This document shows positions 26,443 to 35,231 of a DNA stretch of 64,000 bases, in pieces. The translations under genes and the position numbers were made by a program. Within the stretch, counting starts at the first letter, position 1; each line of letters opens with the position of its first letter. Under the pieces are notes generated by a model. That model did not search any database, had not been told where the DNA came from, and saw only the letters and a program-made list of their open reading frames with translations. This DNA comes from Thermoanaerobaculum sp964488355 (GTDB lineage: Bacteria > Acidobacteriota > Thermoanaerobaculia > Thermoanaerobaculales > Thermoanaerobaculaceae). The stretch is taken from positions 190,335-254,334 of the forward strand of contig CAZAUJ010000002.1 in NCBI GenBank assembly GCA_964488355.1, written 5' to 3'.

Positions 26443-26575
26443 CGCAGCAGTGTAAACAAGGGCGTTACCCCCGCTGCCGCCCGCTGCCAGGGTGAACCCG
26501 AACGGCGCGAACTCGGTGCCAGGCTCAACTCCTCGAGTTGCGGTATTTCTGGTTGCCTTCCCGCCCCTGACCGCG

Positions 26576-26605
26576 GCGACATGATTGTCATTAAGCACGT
26601 GTCGC
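26576..26605. promoter_or_regulatory. Inverted repeat GCGACA-N18-TGTCGC upstream of first pilin
   Basis: Arms at 26576-26581 and 26600-26605 with a TGTCATTAAG between them. The arms resemble the GTGTC core reported for PilR sites in other bacteria. It lies 15-45 bases upstream of a -24 box and could be an activator site. Confidence 0.4.
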
Positions 26606-26619
26606 TTCCAAGCCGGAGC

Positions 26620-26635
26620 TGGTATGCCCTTTGCT
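26620..26635 (+). promoter_or_regulatory. -24/-12 (sigma-54) promoter of first pilin gene
   Basis: TGGTATG, four bases, TTGCT; the GG (26621-26622) and GC (26633-26634) are ten bases apart, as sigma-54 requires. The predicted start is at about 26646, only three bases before ATG 26649, so the mRNA would be nearly leaderless. The -24 box is imperfect. Confidence 0.5.
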
Positions 26636-26648
26636 CACCTAGTTGTTT

Positions 26649-27095
26649 ATGAACCGAGCCCGGGGCTTTACGCTAGTAGAGCTGCTGGTGGTGGTGGCGA
26701 TACTGGGGATCTTGGCGGCCATTGCCGTGCCAAGGATCTTTCAAATGCTGGAACGAGCCAGACAAAAGCGAACCATGGCCGACATGCGCACCATGGCTCT
26801 GGCTGTCAACGCCTACGCCACAGATTTTGCCATGGTGCCCCAGCTTTCCGGAGCGGCCATCACCCTGCGCCCCTTTTTGGAGCCCACCTACCTGAAGGTC
26901 TTGCCGGTGCTGGACGGCTGGCGCCGAGATTTCCTTTACCGGGGCCAGGCCCTCGATTACACCTTGGTGAGCTACGGGGGGGACGGGGTGGCGGAGGCTG
27001 GCCCTTACCAAGGGCCCACTACCAGCTACGCGGCCGACATTGCCATGGTCAACGGGGTGTTCGTCCAGTGGCCTGAGGGCTTACAGGTGCGGTGA
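26649..27095 (+). CDS. Type IV pilin/GspG-like pseudopilin 1
   Basis: 148 residues. Short prepilin leader MNRARG, cleavage before Phe, then the conserved FTLVELLVVVAILGILAAIAVP with Glu5 of the mature protein. The globular domain is short and ends FVQWPEGLQVR. It is a clear paralogue of the next gene (shared MADMRT, LEPTYLK, DGW, SYAADI, QWPEG). It should be processed by the prepilin peptidase encoded at 41738. ATG 26649 is used; a TTG two codons earlier is the only other option. Whether it forms fibres or belongs to a type II secretion pseudopilus is undetermined. Confidence 0.92.
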   Translation: MNRARGFTLVELLVVVAILGILAAIAVPRIFQMLERARQKRTMADMRTMALAVNAYATDFAMVPQLSGAAITLRPFLEPTYLKVLPVLDGWRRDFLYRGQALDYTLVSYGGDGVAEAGPYQGPTTSYAADIAMVNGVFVQWPEGLQVR

Positions 27096-27172
27096 GGCGG
27101 CACACGTAGCCCTTTTCATGGCTCTTAATGACATTTTTGTTTATGAGCGATACCTGCGCGAAGCACCCACAG

Positions 27173-27188
27173 TGGCACGGTTTCTGCA
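27173..27188 (+). promoter_or_regulatory. -24/-12 (sigma-54) promoter of second pilin gene
   Basis: TGGCACG (27173-27179), GTTT, CTGCA (27184-27188). The -24 box is a perfect consensus match and GG/GC spacing is ten. The predicted start is at about 27199, followed by AAAGGAGG (27204-27210) and ATG 27216. This is how pilA is driven by RpoN in Pseudomonas and Geobacter. Confidence 0.8.
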
Positions 27189-27215
27189 GTACACTTGAGG
27201 CGAAAGGAGGTACCT

Positions 27216-27677
27216 ATGAGACGGCAGAAAGGTTTTACCCTCATTGAGTTACTGATCGTGGTGGCCATCATCGGCATCATTGCCGCCATTGCGATCCCCA
27301 ACCTGCTCAACGCCATCAACCGTGGCCGGCAGCGGCGGAGCATGGCGGACATCCGCTCCATTGGCACGGCGCTGGAGGCGTACTCGGTCGACTTCAACTC
27401 CTACCCGAAGGTGGCGCTGACCAATGCGGCGGTGGATACCAATTTGGACGACTATCTCCAGCCCACCTACATTAAGAGGCTCCCAGCCCGCGATGGGTGG
27501 AACCGTGACATCCTAGTAAACCTGGATGCTGCGGGCTCGACCTACACCCTTTGGAGCCGCGGGAAGGACGGCAATACGGGTACCTGGACCCAGGGTCCCA
27601 AGACTGACTTTGCCGACGACATCGTGTTCGCCAACGGTCAGTTCTACCAGTGGCCTGAGGGTCAACAGATCAACTGA
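27216..27677 (+). CDS. Type IV pilin/GspG-like pseudopilin 2
   Basis: 153 residues. Leader MRRQKG, then FTLIELLIVVAIIGIIAAIAIPNLL, a canonical prepilin N-terminus. The rest resembles GspG-type proteins (RSMADIRSIGTALEAY, DGWNRDI) and ends FYQWPEGQQIN like its tandem partner. A strong Shine-Dalgarno, consensus-grade sigma-54 promoter and a strong terminator make this a separately expressed, probably abundant, monocistronic gene; it is the better candidate for the major pilin. Confidence 0.95.
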   Translation: MRRQKGFTLIELLIVVAIIGIIAAIAIPNLLNAINRGRQRRSMADIRSIGTALEAYSVDFNSYPKVALTNAAVDTNLDDYLQPTYIKRLPARDGWNRDILVNLDAAGSTYTLWSRGKDGNTGTWTQGPKTDFADDIVFANGQFYQWPEGQQIN

Positions 27678-27700
27678 CGCGGCCAGTCCGAACACTTTGG

Positions 27701-27728
27701 GCGGGGGGTTCGCCCCCCGCTTTTTTTT
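27701..27728 (+). terminator. Rho-independent terminator after pilin 2
   Basis: Perfect 8-bp stem GCGGGGGG/CCCCCCGC with a TTCG tetraloop (27701-27720) followed by eight T. It isolates the pilin from the glycan genes downstream. Confidence 0.95.
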
Positions 27729-27746
27729 ATGCCCTAAACTGCCACC

Positions 27747-29303
27747 GTGCTGCCCGCACGGCTTTTTCCGCTTTTAGTGGTCGTTACCTCCCTGTGGGGG
27801 GGCGTTTTGGCTGGCCGGCCTTGGCAACTGGTGGCGGTGGGCTTTTTTGCCCTCGTGGGCTTGCTATGGCTTCCTCCCGAGAAGAGGGTTGGAGCACAGC
27901 CGGGGTGGCTGGCCGCTCCCCTGCTGCCTGTGCTTTTGAGCTTGCCTGGCGCCTGGGACCATCAGTGGGCTTGGCACCTCACCGCCCTTTGGCTGCTCGC
28001 TCTGGTGGTTTTTGCCTTTGGCCTGTCCTATCCCCTTTCCCTGGTGCAACAGCGGGTGTTGGCTTGCGTGGCAGTCAGCACCGTGCCCTGGGCGCTTGCC
28101 CAGGCTTCGGGCGGGCTTTCCCAGGCGAGTGAAGAGGTAGGGCTGCTCCCGCAGGCCTGGGCCCCGCAGGCGCTGGCTCGGCTGGCCACGGGCCGGGCCT
28201 TCGGCACCTTGGCCTTGCCGGGGCACTTTGCCGCGCTGCAAGCGATGGTGGTGCCGCTTTTCCTTGCCTGGCATGCCCAGGTGCACGGCTGGCGGCGGTT
28301 TTTGCCTGCCGTTGGTCTGGTGGCCAGCTTGGCCGGCACGGTGGCCAGCCGGTCCCTTTTGGGTGCAGGTCTTTGGCTTTTGGCCTTGTTTTGGTTCTTG
28401 CCGAGGCATCGCCACCCTCGTCTCCCCTTTTGGCTCGCTTTGGCGCTGGCAACGCTGGGGGGCGTGGTGTGGTTGCGTGAGGACCTGCCCCGGTTAGAGC
28501 CGCTGCACCTACGCTGGGTAAACTGGCAGGTAGCTTGGTGGGCTTTTCGCCAGTGGCCCTGGCTGGGGGTAGGTCCCGGAGGGCTGGGCATGGCCAGCCT
28601 CACCTCCCCCTGGGCGCAGCAGCACATTACCCCCTTTGCCCACAGCTTGCCCCTGCAGCTCTTGGCCGATTTGGGTCTGGCGGGCTTGCCTGCGGCGTTG
28701 ATGGGCCTAGGGGGTTTGGCGTGGCTCATCGGTTGGCTTTACGCTGGCCATCGCAGCCTGGCGGTGGCTTTGCTGGTGGGCTTGGTCCATAACCTGTTCG
28801 ACTTTTCCTTTTTCGAGCCGGGCTTTCTTTTCCCTTACGTGCTGCTGGTCACCACCGGCATGGCCCAGCTGGGGGTAGGCCGGTCGAGGCTGGTTCCTTC
28901 CTGGTTGGTGGTGGGTCTGGCCCTGCCGGCCATGCTCATCGCCAGCTTAGAGGCGCGCTGCAGCGGCGAGGCGTGGCGGGCGAGGGTTTTACCGGAAAAC
29001 ACGGAGAAGGCTCAGGGCTTGCTGAAAGCCGCTTCCTGGACCCCTTGGCGCCTTTCCGAGGTGTTGGAAGCAACCGAGGCGGCCCTCGAGGCTAGCAATA
29101 GCAGCCTGCAGAGCCAAGTACTGGCTCAGCTGGACCGCCGCTCCTGGGTGGCGCCAGCCTCGGCAGCGGTGGCCCACACCCGCGCCCTTCTGTTGCTGGC
29201 CCAGGGCAGGCGCGGCGAAGCCTGGGCTTGGGTGCGGGAAGCGCAGCGCAGGGCGCCCCATCGGCAGGAGCTCGCCCTGCTGGAGGCCCGGTGCCGACCC
29301 TAA
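27747..29303 (+). CDS. O-antigen ligase/polymerase-like membrane protein 1
   Basis: 518 residues with about 12 transmembrane segments and the Wzy_C/O-antigen-ligase loop WWAFRQWPWLGVGPGGLGM followed by FAHSLPLQLLADLGLAGL, including the HS/HN pair typical of the periplasmic active loop. The C-terminal 90 residues are soluble and helical, rich in Ala/Glu/Arg, perhaps a degenerate TPR. It either polymerises glycan repeats or ligates them to a lipid carrier. It starts at GTG shortly after the pilin terminator and opens a new transcription unit. Confidence 0.85.
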   Translation: MLPARLFPLLVVVTSLWGGVLAGRPWQLVAVGFFALVGLLWLPPEKRVGAQPGWLAAPLLPVLLSLPGAWDHQWAWHLTALWLLALVVFAFGLSYPLSLVQQRVLACVAVSTVPWALAQASGGLSQASEEVGLLPQAWAPQALARLATGRAFGTLALPGHFAALQAMVVPLFLAWHAQVHGWRRFLPAVGLVASLAGTVASRSLLGAGLWLLALFWFLPRHRHPRLPFWLALALATLGGVVWLREDLPRLEPLHLRWVNWQVAWWAFRQWPWLGVGPGGLGMASLTSPWAQQHITPFAHSLPLQLLADLGLAGLPAALMGLGGLAWLIGWLYAGHRSLAVALLVGLVHNLFDFSFFEPGFLFPYVLLVTTGMAQLGVGRSRLVPSWLVVGLALPAMLIASLEARCSGEAWRARVLPENTEKAQGLLKAASWTPWRLSEVLEATEAALEASNSSLQSQVLAQLDRRSWVAPASAAVAHTRALLLLAQGRRGEAWAWVREAQRRAPHRQELALLEARCRP

Positions 29304-29311
29304 AGGCCGAA

Positions 29312-30991
29312 ATGGCCCTGCTGCCCTTGGCGAGCTTGTGGGTGGTCGCCGCCCAGGGGGTGAGCATGCCCCTGGCGGTGGCGGTCCTCACGGCTGTCGT
29401 GCTGGGCCTGCTGGTCATTCGCCGGCTCAGCCGTGGGGTACAGGTGGGAGCGCCCCTCTTCTGGCTTGGCGCTTTGGCGGCCTGGGTCACGGCCGAGGCC
29501 CTTGGCCAGCCCGTGCCCTGGGATCACGCGGCCCACCTGGTGGCCTGCGCTTGGGCGGCGGTTGGTCTCGCGCTGGTAAGCGCTCACCCCAGCGGCCAGC
29601 GGTGGCTGCGGCACGCGGCGGTGGTGGCCGGTGGTCTCTCCGCCCTCTGGCTCTTGCTGGAAAGGCTGGGCCTGGGTGGCCGGCCGGGAGGACCTTTTTT
29701 GAACCCCAACTTGGCGGCCGCACCGGTGGCCTTGGCTTTGGCCTTGGTGCTCTCGCAGCGGCGACGGGCCTGGCACGGGCCGGTGGTGGTTTTGCTGCTG
29801 GTGGGTGTTTGGGCTTCCGCCTCGAGGGCGGGGGCCTTGGCCGTGCTGGCGGTGGCGTTGGTTTTGGCCTGGGGGCGGCTGAAGCCGCGTCAACTCCTGG
29901 GGGCGGGCGCGTTGGCCCTAGTGGCGGCCAGCTTTCTTGCCTGGCGCTTGGCCACCGACCGCGACCCCTTGCGCTTCGAGCGTCTGCGCATTTGGCGTGC
30001 GGCCTGGCAGGTAGGTTGGGCCTACGCCCCATGGGGCACCGGGCCGGGCGGCCTTTCCTCTGCGGTGCTGGCGTTCAACTTCCCCCGGGAGGGGGAGTTT
30101 GCCCGCTTCGCTCGGATTCCCGACCTGGCGGAAAACGACCTTCTGCAAGCCTTCGCCAGCCTGGGCATGCCCGGCCTTGCCCTGGCCGCTGGCTTGGCCG
30201 CCAGCTTGCTGGGCCGGGGCTGGCGACGCGGACCGCGGGTGCTGGCGCCATTGGTGGTCGTGGCTTGTTTCAGCGCGTTCCATACCCAGCTCCCCTGGCC
30301 GGCGGGTGCCCTTCTCGCCGTGGCCGCCGGGAGCTTTTCCGGCCGCTCTCGCCTGCGCCTTTCTTTCCCGCTGGCACTGATGCTGGTAACGCCCATGGGG
30401 GTGTGGGTGGCTGGGGGCCTTCCTTGGCCCGCTGGTTGGCCTGGGGATCGCCTGGGGGCCCTGCAACGCTCGATCCAGCAAGCCTTACAGGCACCAGACC
30501 GGGCAGAGCAGCTGGCCTCGGCGTTGGTGCGGGCGGAGGAACTGGTGCGCTTGGCTCCTCGCAGCGGCGAAAGCTACCGCACCCTCGCCCTGGTGCAGTA
30601 CCACCTGGCTCGCGCTCTGCGCGATGGCAGCTTGATGGAGCACGCGGTCGGCTCCTTTCGCCACGCACACCAGCTCAACAGCAACGACGTCTGGGCCTTT
30701 TACGGGGAGGGGCTGGCCTGGTTGGCTTTGGGGGAGGCAGCCCGAGGGCGGGCCGCCTTCACCCGCGCCTTGCAGCTGGAGCCCAACTGCGTGCGCTGTT
30801 GGCTGAGCTTGGCCCAGGCCCAACTTTTTTCTGGTGACACTGCGGCTGCAAGCCAAAGCTGGGAGAAGGCCCATCGGGTGCGCCGGAACGCGCGGGGGCA
30901 GGTTTTCGTCTCCCGGTACGAAGCTGAGCTGGCCGCCTGGGATCCCATGCTGGCGGAAAGGCTGAGGGAAAGCCTGGGGGTAAAACCTTGA
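29312..30991 (+). CDS. O-antigen ligase/polymerase-like membrane protein 2 with C-terminal TPR
   Basis: 559 residues. About 11 transmembrane segments, a Wzy_C-type loop (WAYAPWGTGPGGLSS, then AENDLLQAFASLGMPGL), and from about residue 400 a TPR-like region (VWAFYGEGLAWLALGEAARGRAAFTRALQLEP). It is related to its upstream neighbour. ATG 29312 is used; GTG 29291 has a better Shine-Dalgarno (GGAGG four bases away) and would overlap the previous gene. The next gene overlaps the stop as TTGA. Confidence 0.85.
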   Translation: MALLPLASLWVVAAQGVSMPLAVAVLTAVVLGLLVIRRLSRGVQVGAPLFWLGALAAWVTAEALGQPVPWDHAAHLVACAWAAVGLALVSAHPSGQRWLRHAAVVAGGLSALWLLLERLGLGGRPGGPFLNPNLAAAPVALALALVLSQRRRAWHGPVVVLLLVGVWASASRAGALAVLAVALVLAWGRLKPRQLLGAGALALVAASFLAWRLATDRDPLRFERLRIWRAAWQVGWAYAPWGTGPGGLSSAVLAFNFPREGEFARFARIPDLAENDLLQAFASLGMPGLALAAGLAASLLGRGWRRGPRVLAPLVVVACFSAFHTQLPWPAGALLAVAAGSFSGRSRLRLSFPLALMLVTPMGVWVAGGLPWPAGWPGDRLGALQRSIQQALQAPDRAEQLASALVRAEELVRLAPRSGESYRTLALVQYHLARALRDGSLMEHAVGSFRHAHQLNSNDVWAFYGEGLAWLALGEAARGRAAFTRALQLEPNCVRCWLSLAQAQLFSGDTAAASQSWEKAHRVRRNARGQVFVSRYEAELAAWDPMLAERLRESLGVKP

Positions 30992-32886
30992 GGCGAGGAT
31001 GGGTAGCGGTGCTAGCGCTGCTGCCCGGCCTGCTGCTGGCCTTGGTGGCGGCTGTTGGCTGGGTACCCACTTCTCGCGACGGCCCCAGCTACTTCGTGCC
31101 CTTACGCTTTCGCACAGCCCAAGTGCTGCGCGGGGAAAAGAGCCCCTGGCTGAACACATCGGTGGGCTGCGGCGAGCCCTTTTTTGCCAATCCCCAATCC
31201 GCTCTCCTTTACCCGCCGGCTTGGTGGAGCTTGCTATTGCCTGCTGAACGAGCGGTGGGGGTGGAGGTGGGGCTCCACTTGGCCTTGCTGGGCCTGGGGG
31301 TGTTCTTCTTGACCCAAAAGCTGGGTGGCAACCCCGCCGGGGCCCTGGCCGCTGCCTGGGGGGTGCAAAGCTGTGGGCCGGTGCTCTCCGCCGCCGGCAT
31401 GCTCAACAACTTGGAAAGCACCGCCTGGTTTCCCTGGATGTGGTGGGCGGCGCTGGTGGAGCGGCCTCGGCTGCTGGCCCTCGCGGCCACCGGGTCTTTT
31501 TTGGCTGCGGAGCCGTCCTTGGCTTTCCTCGGCCTGGCCGCCGCGTTTTTCCTCGCTCCCAGCAGGCGAAACGCTGCAGCTGTTGGCCTCGGCTTGTTGC
31601 TGCCGGCGGTGCAGCTGGTGCCCATGACGTTTTGGATTTTGGGCGGGGATCGAGGGCCGGGAAAATCTCTCGAGGCCATGACCTCGGGCGGGGTGAGCGT
31701 GCCTGAGCTTTTAGCCCTTTTCTTTCCAGGTGTCCCACTGCGGGAGGGTGAGCAGCCTTTTTTGCCCCAGGTAACTGTGCCAACCTGGATAGGTTTGGCA
31801 CTCTTTGGCGGGTCCTGGCGCCCTGATCGCAGTCGCCGGTTGCTGGGGCTGGCAGGGTCCTTCCTGTTTTTGGCCTTGCTCCCAACTTTGCCCTGGGGTG
31901 ACGCGTTGTGGTTCGCCTTGAGCTTCGGCCTGGTGCGGCTGCCGGGTAGGTTTCTCCTGCCGGCGGTGGTGGCGCTGGTGTCCTGGGCGGGCAGCCAATA
32001 TTGGCCGCGAACGCCTCGCTGGTGGGTGGCGGCTGCCTTAGCGGGGGTCCTGGGCGCTTTGGTATCGCACCAGCCCCCCCTCCTGGCGGGTCAGCTTCTG
32101 GCCGCCGCCCTCGCCCCTTGGTTTCCGGCGGCTGCCTGCCTGGGATCATTGGTGCTGCTGCCCGGTACTTTGCCGGTTTTGGAAATTCGCCGGTGGCAGC
32201 CGAGGCCCGTGGCCTGCCTGCAGGCGCAGCAGGGGGCCCGGGTTTTCCCTTTGCCCGTGGATAGCCGCCAACTGCAGTGGCAGTGGGAGCATGCTCCCGA
32301 TGGCGCGCGTTTTCTCGGGTGGGGCTACAGCGTGTTGTTAGACGATCGCAGCTCCGTGCGTTCCCACGCGCCCCTGGTGAACCGCCATTTGGCGGACCAT
32401 TTGCGCGAGGCGGACAGGGGCCCAGAAGCAGCGTGGTGGGTGGCCTCGCTGGCAGCAGGGAGGTTGGTGGCTCTGGAGCCAGTAGCCGCCTACCCGCCGT
32501 TGTGTCACCAGGGGGACATCTGGGTGCTGGCCAACCCGCGGGCCTTCCCCCTCTGGGCCTTGGTGCGTCGCCTGCCTGCCCCCGGCGAGTGGCCGGAACC
32601 TGTGGGGACGGTGGAGGTCCTGGAGGAACGGGAGGATCTCTGGCGTGCTCGGGTACGTAGCAACGAGGCGGGTGTGCTGCTCTGGCTGTTTGCCCCCGAT
32701 GCGGGTTTTTGCTTCGTGCTCGACGGGAGGCGGGTTTTCCCCGAGCGCAGCGTGGGCCTTCTGCAAGGCCTTCCTGTGCCGTCGGGGGAGCACCAGGTGG
32801 TGGTCTCCTACCGCCCGCCTGGCTTGTGGGTGGGCTTAAGTCTTTCGTTGCTGGCACTGGGGGTGTTGACGTGGCGACGCTGGTAG
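30988..32886 (+). CDS. Large multi-pass membrane protein (YfhO/GT-C-like), second copy
   Basis: 632 residues, about 11-12 transmembrane segments and a C-terminal beta-rich domain (LWLFAPDAGFCFVLDGRRVF, then PVPSGEHQVVVSYRPPGLWVG) ending in one more helix. It has the same architecture as the protein at 24190-26442. The first periplasmic loop carries polar residues after helix 1 (PTSRDGPSYFVPLRFR), where GT-C enzymes keep their catalytic acid, but no firm motif can be assigned. It starts at TTG 30988, coupled to the preceding stop. Confidence 0.82.
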   Translation: MRRGWVAVLALLPGLLLALVAAVGWVPTSRDGPSYFVPLRFRTAQVLRGEKSPWLNTSVGCGEPFFANPQSALLYPPAWWSLLLPAERAVGVEVGLHLALLGLGVFFLTQKLGGNPAGALAAAWGVQSCGPVLSAAGMLNNLESTAWFPWMWWAALVERPRLLALAATGSFLAAEPSLAFLGLAAAFFLAPSRRNAAAVGLGLLLPAVQLVPMTFWILGGDRGPGKSLEAMTSGGVSVPELLALFFPGVPLREGEQPFLPQVTVPTWIGLALFGGSWRPDRSRRLLGLAGSFLFLALLPTLPWGDALWFALSFGLVRLPGRFLLPAVVALVSWAGSQYWPRTPRWWVAAALAGVLGALVSHQPPLLAGQLLAAALAPWFPAAACLGSLVLLPGTLPVLEIRRWQPRPVACLQAQQGARVFPLPVDSRQLQWQWEHAPDGARFLGWGYSVLLDDRSSVRSHAPLVNRHLADHLREADRGPEAAWWVASLAAGRLVALEPVAAYPPLCHQGDIWVLANPRAFPLWALVRRLPAPGEWPEPVGTVEVLEEREDLWRARVRSNEAGVLLWLFAPDAGFCFVLDGRRVFPERSVGLLQGLPVPSGEHQVVVSYRPPGLWVGLSLSLLALGVLTWRRW

Positions 32887-35231
32887 CGAGTTTGTTCGTG
32901 TTCTCAGGGGCCGCTTCCTTGGCCTACCAGGTGGTCTGGGTTCGAGCTTTGGGCCTGGTGGTGGGCAACTCGCTTTGGGCGGCGGTCGCGGTGGTAGCCG
33001 CCTACATGGGCGGAATGGCGGCAGGTTCGGCACTGGCCTCCCGGCTGGCAGGTCGGATACGCACCCATTTGCGCGTTTACGCCGGGTTGGAGGGGTTGGC
33101 CGCCTGCTGGGCGCTCCTCACCCCGGCGGTTGTGCCGCTCTTGCAACATTTGGCCGCGCGGCTGGGGCCAGAGCTTTTTGTCTCTTGGGGCTTGCCCCTG
33201 TTGGGACGACTGGGTGTGGCTTGGCTTTTCTTAGCAGTTCCCACCATCGCCCTAGGTGCAACCTTGCCGGTGCTGGTGGCACGTGTGCCTGCAAAGGCCT
33301 TGGGGCTTTCCGTGTCCCGCCTTTACGCCGCCAACACCTTTGGCGCGGTGCTGGGTACCTTAGCCGCAGGCTTTGTCGGCCTGCCCTTCCTGGGCGAACG
33401 GGGCACGATGGCCGCAGCAGCCACCTTGGGCCTGGCGGTGGCCGGCTGCGCCTGGTTCTTGGAAAGGCGGCTGCCGCACCTGCCTACGCCTGTGCCCACA
33501 GTTCCCGGGCGGGCTGGCTGGTACCTGGCCTACCCCTTTGCCTTCGGGCTCTTGGCGCTGAGCTTGGAGCTGGTGTGGACCAGGCTCCTGTTGCTGCACC
33601 TGGGCTCCCGCGTGTACGCCTTTGCCCTGCTGCTGGCGGTCTACCTGGTGGGCTTGGCCCTTGGCTCGGCGGTCGGCCGGTTTTTTGTCGGCCAAGGGAG
33701 AAAAGCCTTGGCCCTTTGCCAACTGGTTTTGGCCCTCGCGCTGCTGGCGCAACTGCCGCTTCTCGCTCGGTTTTCCACGATCTTGGAGTTTTTCGCTGTC
33801 CAGCTGAAGCCGACGAGCTTCTTGTCTCTGGAGCTCACCCTGGCTGTGGCTGTAGCGTTGCTGCTGCTGCTGCCAACCATGGCTTTCGGCGCCAGCTTTC
33901 CCCTGAGCGTGGAGGTGGTCCCTGGGGCCGGCTGCGGCGGCGCGCACACCGGTTTGGTGGCCGCCGCCAACACCCTGGGAGCCTTGATGGGCTCGGTGGC
34001 TGGGCCGCTGGTGCTGGTTCCCCTTTTGGGCACGCAAAACCTCGTGTTGCTCTTTGCCGCCGCCAGTGCCCTCTTGGCTGCCAGCCTCTTTCCCACTCCG
34101 GCTGGCCGGTGTTTTTCCCTTACCCTGGCTGGTGCGGCCTTGGCCCTCCTGCCCCTCCTGCCGCCGGGTTGGGTCTTACGGGGTGCCGCTGTCCTGCAGG
34201 CGGGCAGAGTAGAAGAGGTTAAAGAGGCGCTCAGCGGCACGGTTATCGTTCGTCAGGTGCACGATGCACGGGGCAACTGGCGATCCCTGGAGATCAACGG
34301 CGTGAATGTGGCGGGGACCTCCCCCGAGCTTTGGGCAATCCAGCGGTTGCAAGGGCATTTGCCACTCTTGCTGCACCGTTATCCCCGCACCGTGCTGCAC
34401 ATCGGTTTCGGGTCCGGCGGCACCGCCTGGGCCGTTTCCCGCCATCAAACCGTTGAGCGGATTCTTGTGGCAGAAATCTCGCCCGAGGTTCTCGCGCTGG
34501 CTGACCGCCTTTTTGCCGAGGTCAACCATGGGGTGCTGAGGGATCCGCGCGTGCAGGTGGTGGTCAATGACGGGCGCAACGTGCTAATGGCTACGGACGA
34601 GCGGTTCGACGCCATCCTTTCCGATTCCATTCATCCGGTTTTTGCTGGCAACTCCACCCTTTACACCCGAGAGTACTTCGAGCTTTGCCGTCGGCGCCTC
34701 AACCCTGGGGGCGTGGTTTCCATGTGGCTGCCGTTGTACTCGCTGCGCACCGATTCGTTTCTGGCCATCCTGCGTGCCTTCTGGGAGGTTTTCCCCCAAA
34801 CCGTGGTGTGGTACGACCCGACGGTGCTCAACGAGTTTACCGTGGTGACCGGCACCAGCGGCACCGGGCCCTTGAGCTTGCGCTGGGAAGCGCTCGGCGA
34901 GCCTCGCTTGGCTCCCACGCTGGCTGAGGCCAGGGTGCACAGCCCCGAGGAGCTGGCCTCACTGGTGCTGCTGGGTCCTGCCGAGGTAGCCCGGCTGGTT
35001 GGGCCGGTGGAACCGCACCGGGACGACTTTCCCGAAGTGGAGTACCTTTCCGGTCGCTTGCTGGACCGCGAAGGCTCGTGGCTGGCCAACTTTCAGCTGT
35101 TGCTGCGCTTGGGGTGTCAACAAGACCCATTTGCTCCTTGGCCGGGGGATTGGCAGCGGGCGCGCGCCCGGAGGGATGCCGCTTTGGCCCGTCATTTGCA
35201 GGAGCTTTCCCGTCGGCTGGCCAGGCGGTAA
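32871..35231 (+). CDS. Membrane-anchored spermidine-synthase-like protein
   Basis: 786 residues. The N-terminal 440 residues form about 12 transmembrane segments (SGAASLAYQVVWVRALGLVVG is typical of fused spermidine synthases), followed by a Rossmann methyltransferase/aminopropyltransferase domain with VLHIGFGSGGTAWAV, EISPEVLALAD, NDGRNVLM and DAILSDSIHPVFAG. In true spermidine synthases the Asp pair binds the amine; SDSIHP keeps one Asp here. It sits inside a glycan operon, so it may modify glycan or lipid with an amine-like group instead of making free polyamine. GTG 32871 lies within the previous gene; the 3' end overlaps a minus-strand glycosyltransferase by 40 bases. Confidence 0.85.
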   Translation: MATLVASLFVFSGAASLAYQVVWVRALGLVVGNSLWAAVAVVAAYMGGMAAGSALASRLAGRIRTHLRVYAGLEGLAACWALLTPAVVPLLQHLAARLGPELFVSWGLPLLGRLGVAWLFLAVPTIALGATLPVLVARVPAKALGLSVSRLYAANTFGAVLGTLAAGFVGLPFLGERGTMAAAATLGLAVAGCAWFLERRLPHLPTPVPTVPGRAGWYLAYPFAFGLLALSLELVWTRLLLLHLGSRVYAFALLLAVYLVGLALGSAVGRFFVGQGRKALALCQLVLALALLAQLPLLARFSTILEFFAVQLKPTSFLSLELTLAVAVALLLLLPTMAFGASFPLSVEVVPGAGCGGAHTGLVAAANTLGALMGSVAGPLVLVPLLGTQNLVLLFAAASALLAASLFPTPAGRCFSLTLAGAALALLPLLPPGWVLRGAAVLQAGRVEEVKEALSGTVIVRQVHDARGNWRSLEINGVNVAGTSPELWAIQRLQGHLPLLLHRYPRTVLHIGFGSGGTAWAVSRHQTVERILVAEISPEVLALADRLFAEVNHGVLRDPRVQVVVNDGRNVLMATDERFDAILSDSIHPVFAGNSTLYTREYFELCRRRLNPGGVVSMWLPLYSLRTDSFLAILRAFWEVFPQTVVWYDPTVLNEFTVVTGTSGTGPLSLRWEALGEPRLAPTLAEARVHSPEELASLVLLGPAEVARLVGPVEPHRDDFPEVEYLSGRLLDREGSWLANFQLLLRLGCQQDPFAPWPGDWQRARARRDAALARHLQELSRRLARR

